The notes under the pieces are model-generated. The model was not told the origin of the DNA. It ran no database searches and saw only the letters and a list, made by a program, of their open reading frames with translations. Shown here in pieces: positions 58,407 through 64,000 of a stretch of DNA of 64,000 nucleotides (position 1 is its first letter; each line of letters starts with the position of its first letter). The translations under genes and the position numbers were made by a program. Origin of the DNA: Collinsella sp. Lineage in GTDB: Bacteria; Actinomycetota; Coriobacteriia; Coriobacteriales; Coriobacteriaceae. The stretch is taken from positions 62,001 to 126,000 of the forward strand of contig JAGZSF010000008.1 in assembly GCA_018381235.1 (NCBI GenBank), read 5' to 3'.

Positions 58407-58510
58407 GCAACCTCTGGCCAGCCCTTACGGTTTCATGTCGTGATCCATGCGGCGCCGATCAATGCCCGTAATGCTTCTGCTTGCACCTTCTTTGGAGGGC
58501 GCGAACGAGA
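58407..58510. repeat. Island-boundary repeat, copy 4
   Basis: CAACCTCTGGCCAGCCCTTACGG and the following CCGATCAATGCCCG / ATGCTTCTGCTTGC tract match 53104-53175 and 31726-31840. On the minus strand it encodes RALIGAAW ... NRKGWPEVAR-like residues parallel to copy 1. The GAGTGGGA core is absent, so this copy is truncated. It marks the right end of the island. A leader hairpin (ATGCCGC...GCGGCAT, 58564-58583) follows before the next gene. Confidence 0.65.
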
Positions 58511-58601
58511 GATGCGATCTACAGACGACTGAATAGCTCCATCCGTTTTGGTTAAAACAAAAATATGCCGCGCGCCTGCGGCATGAAGGAGGGAGATTTC
58601 T

Positions 58602-59132
58602 ATGAATATCGTTGTATTGAGTGGTAGCCCGCGCAAGGGCGCCAATACCGACACCATGGTCGAGGCGTTTGCCGAGACCGCGCGCGAGGGCGGCAATACG
58701 GTCGAGGTCATCCGCGTTGCAGGCAAAAAGATCGCCGGCTGCTTGGGATGCCAGTACTGCTTTACCCATGAGGGCGCCTGTGTGCAGAAGGACGACATGG
58801 CCGACGTGATCGAGTCGCTGAAAGGCGCCGATATGGTTGTCTTCGCTTCGCCTATCTACTGGTTTGATATCACCGCGCAGGAGAAGGCCGCCATCGACCG
58901 CCTGTACGCCTTCGGCGCCACGGGCTTCCCGTTCACCAAGACGGCCCTTTTGCTCGATAGCCACAGCGAGGGCGTCTATGATGCGGCGATCGCTATGTAC
59001 AAGTCCGCATGCGCGTACTGCAAGTGGGAGGACCAGGGTATTGTCACCATCAGCGGTATGACCGAGCGCGACAGCATGGTCTCCTCGCCCAAGTTGGAAG
59101 AGGTGCGTGAGCTCGCTCGCAAGCTCGCCTAA
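58602..59132 (+). CDS. NADPH-dependent FMN reductase-like flavoprotein
   Basis: A 176-residue flavodoxin-fold protein of the NADPH-dependent FMN reductase / iron-sulfur flavoprotein type. FMN loop SGSPRKGANTDTM (7-19), Cys cluster GCLGCQYC (about 47-54) and FASPIYWFDI (about 83-92). The CxxC pair is typical of the subgroup seen in anaerobes. GGAGGGAG lies before the ATG. It is transcribed alone, between a leader hairpin and a long inverted repeat. Substrate unknown. Confidence 0.88.
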   Translation: MNIVVLSGSPRKGANTDTMVEAFAETAREGGNTVEVIRVAGKKIAGCLGCQYCFTHEGACVQKDDMADVIESLKGADMVVFASPIYWFDITAQEKAAIDRLYAFGATGFPFTKTALLLDSHSEGVYDAAIAMYKSACAYCKWEDQGIVTISGMTERDSMVSSPKLEEVRELARKLA

Positions 59133-59144
59133 GGACAAGAGGAG

Positions 59145-59210
59145 CGCATGGCAATCAGCGTTGGCGGAAAGCCTACCTCCCTTGCCAAGAGGAATGCTGA
59201 TTGCCATGCG
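59145..59210. repeat. Long inverted repeat between convergent genes
   Basis: CGCATGGCAATCAGC (59145-59159) and GCTGATTGCCATGCG (59196-59210) are perfect 15-base arms; an inner TTGGC/GCCAA pair extends the fold. It may serve as a bidirectional terminator, although no T-tract follows. Confidence 0.7.
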
Positions 59211-59239
59211 TTGATGCTTCCGCGGACAATTCCGGCGTG

Positions 59240-60334
59240 CTAAAACGCCTTCTCGTTCAAGAATTCCCTGAACGCGGGGATGTCAAAGCCAACGAGACCA
59301 CGCCCTCGCTCTCCGATGACGCCGTCCTCGAGGAGGCGGCGCTTGTATTGGCTTGCATAGTTGCTTGCGACGCCCATACGCTTGGCTATCTCCGAGACCC
59401 TGCTGGGGCCAGAATCGGGCAGCATCGCGAGCAAAAACTCAATGTCTTTATCGGAAAGCTCCCGATAGGTCGTTTCGAGAATGCGATCGCGCAGTTCCAT
59501 GCGGGCAAGCAGAGAACCCTGCTGGACATCAGATGCGCTGATTTTGGGCGAGCTCTCCGAAACATCCCATGTGCGATATCCGACAAGCTGCATCATATAG
59601 GGAAATCCGTCGACGGCCTTCACGGCATCCTCGAGCGCTTCTGGCGTGATTGAGCGGCCTCCGGCCTCAACGGTTTTGCGGAATGCGTTTGCAATTTCAA
59701 CGTCAGTGATTCGTCCTAACTGATGATATTGGGAACGCCTGAGGAACGAGACGGAATCGTTACGCAGCAACGCCGATACTTTGTAGGGCAGTCCTGCCAT
59801 GAGTAGGGCAACTTTTTTACCTTCGCGTACAAAGTGCTGGTAAACAGAGGCAAATTGAAGCATTTCTTCGAGATCGACGGTGACTTCATCGATGGTGATG
59901 AGAAGTCCGATGTCATGTTTTTCGAGTTGCTTAAAGATACCATTCATGCGCGTGCGCCAGTTGCCCTGAGCCTCTTGAGCATATGTCCAATCGATGCCCA
60001 CTGGGCCAATTTGAACACCGTTTATGCGCGCGTGAGGCTGTGAGAGGTAGCTATCTGCGGCTTCTTTGGTTCGCTCGATAATATCTTCGAGCATGCCTGG
60101 CATGGCGGAGACATTTGCTGCGATCCAGCCGTGTTCAAGCGCCGTTTCTGAAAGGAGCGAGAGAAGCGCCGTCTTGCCCGTTCCCCTTGCGCCAGTAAAA
60201 ATGGTCGACAGGTTGGGATCTCCCGGGCCGTTGATAAAGCCACGGTTGATGTCACGCAGGATATGCTCGCGACCCGCTAGAAAGGGAGGGACGCTTCCGA
60301 ACGTCGGGGTAAAGGGGTTCTTGCTGTACTCCAT
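59240..60334 (-). CDS. AAA ATPase with C-terminal winged helix
   Basis: A 364-residue protein: Walker A TGARGTGKTA (about 47-56), Walker B LLITIDEV (about 140-147), sensor region LLMAGLPYKV, and a C-terminal winged helix (about 290-350; SEIAKRMGVASNYASQYKRRL). The layout fits the archaeal-type/DUF-AAA ATPases often encoded by mobile or nucleoid-linked genes. AAGGAG precedes the ATG at 60334. Three tandem 17-base repeats just upstream suggest autoregulation through the winged helix. Role unknown. Confidence 0.8.
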   Translation of the reverse strand: MEYSKNPFTPTFGSVPPFLAGREHILRDINRGFINGPGDPNLSTIFTGARGTGKTALLSLLSETALEHGWIAANVSAMPGMLEDIIERTKEAADSYLSQPHARINGVQIGPVGIDWTYAQEAQGNWRTRMNGIFKQLEKHDIGLLITIDEVTVDLEEMLQFASVYQHFVREGKKVALLMAGLPYKVSALLRNDSVSFLRRSQYHQLGRITDVEIANAFRKTVEAGGRSITPEALEDAVKAVDGFPYMMQLVGYRTWDVSESSPKISASDVQQGSLLARMELRDRILETTYRELSDKDIEFLLAMLPDSGPSRVSEIAKRMGVASNYASQYKRRLLEDGVIGERGRGLVGFDIPAFREFLNEKAF

Positions 60335-60343
60335 GGTAGCTCC

Positions 60344-60398
60344 TTTGCAAGTTTTGCTAATTTTTGCAAGTTTTGCTAACTTTTGCAAGTTTTGCTAA
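60344..60398. repeat. Three 17-base direct repeats before the ATPase start
   Basis: TTTGCAAGTTTTGCTAA occurs exactly at 60344, 60363 and 60382, a period of 19 bases, directly upstream of the ribosome site of the minus-strand ATPase. Evenly spaced iterons of this kind bind a protein cooperatively. Confidence 0.85.
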
Positions 60399-60475
60399 CG
60401 GCTTAACATGTCTTGTGCCGTGGGATTGCAGGAGTGAAAAACGGGGATTCCTATTATTCCGACTACGTTGCAACG

Positions 60476-60518
60476 AGCGGGGCCCGGAGCGCGATGTTGC
60501 TGCGCTCCGGGCCCCGCT
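60476..60518. terminator. Strong GC hairpin downstream of the topoisomerase operon
   Basis: Perfect 17-base arms (AGCGGGGCCCGGAGCGC / GCGCTCCGGGCCCCGCT) with a 9-base loop. No long T-tract follows on the minus strand, but the position 37 bases after the A-subunit stop fits termination. Confidence 0.7.
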
Positions 60519-60554
60519 GCTTTGTAAACCCATGACGGTTTGGCCACCGTTGTT

Positions 60555-62795
60555 TTAGTCAAACAGACTCGGCATGTCGTTTTCTTTCATGAGGGCACCG
60601 GCAGAAGGCAGGCTCTGCGCGGTGAACTTCTCGGCCGAGACGCCGGCGCCAAGGATTTCCTCGGTCGTGCCGACGGTGGTGACCGAGCGGCCCTTCTTGG
60701 CCGTAAAGGCCTGGACGCCCTGCGTGTTGGTGGTCGTCTTGGTCTTGAGCAGCGACGTGTTGAAGTTCATCAAACGATAGTCGCTCGAGACCAGCGCGAT
60801 GTCGCGGTCCTCCTTGAGCACCTGGGCATACAGCAGCTTGCTGCCACCGTAGATGGCGTTCTTGAGGCGCTTGCGGTTGGTCTTGGTGACGTATCCGGAA
60901 AGCGCGACGCGCACCACGCGGCCGTTCTCAAAGACGAACAGCACGTCGGCCTTGTAGTCCTCGGGGTCGATGACCCAGATGACGCTCTCGTCGGGTTCCA
61001 TCTCGAGGTCGGTCGGCAGGTACGAGCCCAGCTGGGCCGACTTGGTATCCTCAAACGCCGCAACCTTGCACTTGTACACCTGGCTCTTGTTGGTAAAGAC
61101 CAGCAGCTCGTGGGTGTTGGAGGACGGGAACTCGATAAAGGGCTTGTCGCCGTCCTTGTACTTGAGCGTAGTGGCCTTCTTGAGCACGCGGTCCGTCATC
61201 TTCTTAAGGTAGCCATCGCGCGAGAGCATGATGGTGACCGGGTACTCCTCGACCTCGGGCTCCAAGCTTACCTCGATAACCTCATGGGGCTCGATCCTAC
61301 CCGTGCGGCGCGGCATCACATACTTCTTGTTGACCGCCGCCAGCTCGTCGCTGATGACCTTCTTAATGTTGTCCTCGCTGGAGAGGATCTCCTCAAGCTC
61401 GGCAATCTCACCCTCGAGCTTAGCGATGTCTTTGGTGCGGTTGAGGATGTACTCCTCGTTGATGTTGCGGAGCTTAAGTTCGGCGACAAACTCGGCCTGG
61501 GTCTCGTCGATGTCGAAACCCTTCATAAGGTTGGGCACGACCTCGGCTTCGAGTTTGGTGCCGCGGATGATGGCGATGGCCTTGTCGATGTCGAGCAGAA
61601 TTGCCTCGAGGCCGTGCAGAAGGTGCAGGCGCTCGGACTTTTTGCCCAGGTCAAAGTTAATGCGGCGACGCGTGGACTCAATACGCCACTTGACCCACTC
61701 GTGCAGAATCTGGCGCACGCCCATAACGCGGGGATAGCCGTCGACCAGCACGTTAAAGTTGCACGAGAACGAATCCTGCAGCGTGGTCGAGCGATAGAGC
61801 TTGGCCATGAGCTTGTCGGGGTCGACGCCGCGCTTAAGGTCGATGGCGATGCGCAAGCCCGAGAGGTCGGTTTCGTCGCGGATGTCAGCGATCTCCTTGA
61901 CCTTGCCCTCCTTAGAGAGCTTGACGATGCGCTCGATGATGACATCGGTCTTGGTGGTGTAGGGGATCTCGTAGACCTCGATGATGCGCTCTTCGGGAAT
62001 CCAGCGCCAGCGGGAGCGGATCTGGAAGCTGCCCAGGCCGGTCTCGATAATCTTTTCCATCTCCTCGCGGCGGTAGATGATCTCGCCGCCGGTCGAGAAG
62101 TCGGGCATGGGCATGTACTCGAGCAGGTCGCAGTCAGGGTCCTGCAGGTAGTGCATGGTGGCGGTGCAGACCTCGTTGAGGTTGAAACCGCAGATGTCAG
62201 AAGCCATGGCGACGCCGATGCCCTTGTTGGCCGAGACGAGGATGTTAGGGAACGTGGTGGGCAGCAGACGCGGCTCCTTCATGGCGCCGTCGTAGCTGTC
62301 GACGAAGTCGACCGGGTCCTTGTCGATGTCCTTGAAGATCTCGGCACTGATGGGGGAGAGCTTGGCTTCGGTATAACGCGAGGCGGCGTAGCTCAGGTCG
62401 CCCGAATAGTACTTGCCAAAGTTGCCCTTCGACTCAACGAACGGCGCGAGCAGCGCCTCGTTGCCGGTGGCCAGACGCACCATCGTCTCGTAGATCGCGG
62501 CGTCGCCGTGCGGGTTGAGCTTCATGGTCTGGCCCACGATGTTGGCGCTCTTCTGGCGCTCGCCCTTGAGCAGACCCATCTTGTACATGGTGTAGAGCAG
62601 CTTGCGATGCGAGGGCTTAAAGCCGTCAATCTCGGGGAATGCACGCGAGACGTTGACGCTCATGGCGTAGGGCATGTAGTTGACCTCGAGCGTCTGCGTG
62701 ATCGGCTGGTCGGTGACCTCGGAGTGCAGGCCGATGACGTTCTCGGCGTTGACCTGCTTTTTCTTTGGCTGGGTTTTGGTCTTCTTCTTTGCCAC
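60555..62795 (-). CDS. Type IIA DNA topoisomerase, subunit A (ParC/GyrA-like)
   Basis: A 746-residue A subunit. It has the winged-helix entry MPYAMSVNVSRAFPEIDGFKPSHRKLLYTMY, the catalytic Tyr in AASRYTEAKLS (about 141) and the long coiled tower. The C-terminal beta-pinwheel (about 500-730) lacks a clear GyrA box (QRRGGKG), so it is closer to topoisomerase IV-like or accessory enzymes than to gyrase. The Lys-rich N-terminus is unusual. It starts 46 bases after the B-subunit gene. It would decatenate or relax DNA by passing one duplex through another. Confidence 0.9.
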   Translation of the reverse strand: MAKKKTKTQPKKKQVNAENVIGLHSEVTDQPITQTLEVNYMPYAMSVNVSRAFPEIDGFKPSHRKLLYTMYKMGLLKGERQKSANIVGQTMKLNPHGDAAIYETMVRLATGNEALLAPFVESKGNFGKYYSGDLSYAASRYTEAKLSPISAEIFKDIDKDPVDFVDSYDGAMKEPRLLPTTFPNILVSANKGIGVAMASDICGFNLNEVCTATMHYLQDPDCDLLEYMPMPDFSTGGEIIYRREEMEKIIETGLGSFQIRSRWRWIPEERIIEVYEIPYTTKTDVIIERIVKLSKEGKVKEIADIRDETDLSGLRIAIDLKRGVDPDKLMAKLYRSTTLQDSFSCNFNVLVDGYPRVMGVRQILHEWVKWRIESTRRRINFDLGKKSERLHLLHGLEAILLDIDKAIAIIRGTKLEAEVVPNLMKGFDIDETQAEFVAELKLRNINEEYILNRTKDIAKLEGEIAELEEILSSEDNIKKVISDELAAVNKKYVMPRRTGRIEPHEVIEVSLEPEVEEYPVTIMLSRDGYLKKMTDRVLKKATTLKYKDGDKPFIEFPSSNTHELLVFTNKSQVYKCKVAAFEDTKSAQLGSYLPTDLEMEPDESVIWVIDPEDYKADVLFVFENGRVVRVALSGYVTKTNRKRLKNAIYGGSKLLYAQVLKEDRDIALVSSDYRLMNFNTSLLKTKTTTNTQGVQAFTAKKGRSVTTVGTTEEILGAGVSAEKFTAQSLPSAGALMKENDMPSLFD

Positions 62796-62840
62796 GATTT
62801 CCTCTTGAACTTCTTATGGGCCGTCGTTATCGATTTGCTG

Positions 62841-64000
62841 CTATTGCAGGTCCAGCTGGTCCAGATATTCCTTGCCGTGCTCGGAGATATGGCGCTTGCG
62901 GCCCGCCTCGTCGTTGCCCAACAACAGGTTGAACATGGTCTCCATCTTGGTGACGTCCTCGGGCTCCACCTTGATCAGGCGACGCGTCTCGGGGTTCATG
63001 GTGGTGAGCCACATCATGTCCGGGTCGTTCTCACCAAGACCCTTGGAGCGGTTGATGGAGCACTTTTGGTCGCCAATCTCCTTGAGGATGCCGTTCTTCT
63101 CGAGCTCGGTGTAGGCAAAGTAGGTCTTCTCTTTGCAGTTGATCTCGTAGAGCGGCGATTCGGCGATATACACGTAACCCTCGTCGATAAGCGTGGGCAC
63201 CAGGCGGTAGAGCATGGTGAGCACGAGCGTACGGATGTGATAACCGTCGACGTCGGCGTCCGTACAGATGATGACCTTGTTCCAGTTGAGGTTGTCCAGG
63301 TCAAAGGCACCAAGGTTTTTGATGCGCTTGTCCTTGATCTCCACGCCGCAGCCCAGCACGCGCATGAGGTCCATGATGATGTCGGACTTAAAGATGCGCG
63401 GATAGTCTTCCTTCAGGCAGTTGAGGATCTTACCGCGGACGGGCATAACGCCTTGGAACTCGGCATCGCGCGAGGTGCGAATGGCGCCTGCTGCCGAGTC
63501 GCCCTCTACGATGTAGATCTCGCGGCGGCTCTTGTCCTTGGAGCGGCAGTCGATGAACTTCTGCACGCGGTTGGCCATGTCGGTCTTCTGCTGTAGGTTG
63601 GTCTTGATGCTCTGACGCGTCTTCTCGGCGTTCTCGCGCGAACGCTTGTTGATGAGCACCTGCTCCATGATCTTGTTGGCAGCGTCTTTGTTCTCGATTA
63701 GGTAGGTTGAGAGCCGCTCCTTAAAGAAGGCCGTCATAGCCTGCTGGATAAAGCGGTTGTTGATGGCCTTCTTAGTCTGGTTTTCATAGGACGTCTGGGT
63801 GGAGAAGCAGTTGGTCACCAGCACCAGACAGTCCTGGACGTCCTGCCACTTAATGCCGCTCTCGTTTTTGTTGTACTTGCCCTGTTGCTTAATGTAAGCA
63901 TCGATGGCACTGGTCAGAGCGCTGCGGGCGGCCTTCTCGGGCGAGCCGCCATTCTCGAGCCACGATGAGTTGTGGTAGTACTCCTGCATCATGATGGTGC
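62841..64000 (-). CDS. Type IIA DNA topoisomerase, subunit B (ParE/GyrB-like), 5' end outside window
   Basis: The minus-strand frame is open to the window edge; the C-terminal 386 or so residues are visible. The TOPRIM domain is complete: EGDSAAG (catalytic Glu) and DADVDGYHIRTL (metal-binding Asp pair), followed by the NRSKGLGE motif and the C-terminal GNDEAGRKRHI. The N-terminal ATPase domain lies beyond 64000. With the A subunit just downstream it forms a two-gene operon. Symbols parE or gyrB cannot be chosen without the N-terminus and other topoisomerase genes of the genome. Confidence 0.92.
   Translation of the reverse strand, partial: TIMMQEYYHNSSWLENGGSPEKAARSALTSAIDAYIKQQGKYNKNESGIKWQDVQDCLVLVTNCFSTQTSYENQTKKAINNRFIQQAMTAFFKERLSTYLIENKDAANKIMEQVLINKRSRENAEKTRQSIKTNLQQKTDMANRVQKFIDCRSKDKSRREIYIVEGDSAAGAIRTSRDAEFQGVMPVRGKILNCLKEDYPRIFKSDIIMDLMRVLGCGVEIKDKRIKNLGAFDLDNLNWNKVIICTDADVDGYHIRTLVLTMLYRLVPTLIDEGYVYIAESPLYEINCKEKTYFAYTELEKNGILKEIGDQKCSINRSKGLGENDPDMMWLTTMNPETRRLIKVEPEDVTKMETMFNLLLGNDEAGRKRHISEHGKEYLDQLDLQ

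Noticed and set aside
60344..60398. CRISPR array
   Set aside because: Three 17-base repeats with 2-base gaps are far too short and close for CRISPR; no spacers or cas genes.
60540..63596. 1018-residue plus-strand frame
   Set aside because: Antisense shadow of the topoisomerase genes; crosses the gap between them and has no family motif.

Overview
The window looks like a chromosome segment of a gut Coriobacteriia, most likely Collinsella. It is GC-rich and has strong Shine-Dalgarno sites. Its gene set fits: methionine synthase split from its reactivation domain, type III glutamine synthetase, lipid II amidation enzymes, several iron-dependent alcohol dehydrogenases, ferredoxin-like electron carriers and large PTS loci. 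The genus is an inference from gene content and style, not from a marker gene search.

Layout, left to right. (1) 1-31,664 is mostly core: a methyltransferase, a UPF0210 protein, the metF / activation protein / metH operon, glnN, an alpha-glucoside PTS module, a flavodoxin-ferredoxin, tRNA-Glu, a fused MurT-GatD with two TPR-like partners, an Fe-ADH, two GldA-type dehydrogenases, a polyferredoxin, ychF, ansA and guaA. The PTS module (GntR regulator, GH4 6-phospho-alpha-glucosidase, EIIBC, serine hydrolase) lies between two copies of the last 89 bases of glnN, so it looks like an inserted island.

(2) About 31,665-58,510 looks like a composite island stacked at the 3' end of guaA. The last bases of guaA (GAGTGGGAGTA) recur at 41,941 and, with one change, at 53,023. 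The sequence beyond the guaA terminator recurs in diverged form at 53,095 and 58,407. Cargo comprises: a LevR-like regulator, mannose-family PTS, GH172-family glycosidase and fructokinase operon; a decayed Firmicute-like methyltransferase cluster; a two-gene system of unknown function; a DUF3800 gene behind a structured leader RNA and flanked by direct repeats; an Fe-ADH and aldo/keto reductase set with a LysR regulator; a MerR, CMD-cupin and broken hydrolase set; an EcsC-family protein; and a DUF262-DUF1524 (GmrSD-like) and DUF6508 group. Several pseudogenes (DUF3800 tail, flavodoxin, hydrolase, two methyltransferases, transporter tail) show turnover. No intact integrase is visible.

(3) 58,602-64,000 returns to core-like genes: an NADPH-FMN-reductase-like flavoprotein, an AAA ATPase with three 17-base repeats before its start, and a type IIA topoisomerase pair, the B subunit running off the window.

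The genes form clear units. Met genes make methyl-THF, reactivate and run MetH. The GH4/PTS unit imports and splits a phosphorylated alpha-glucoside. The GH172/PTS/fructokinase unit plausibly imports a fructose-containing disaccharide such as a difructose dianhydride. MurT-GatD amidates lipid II. The right part of the island carries genes of families often linked to phage defence.
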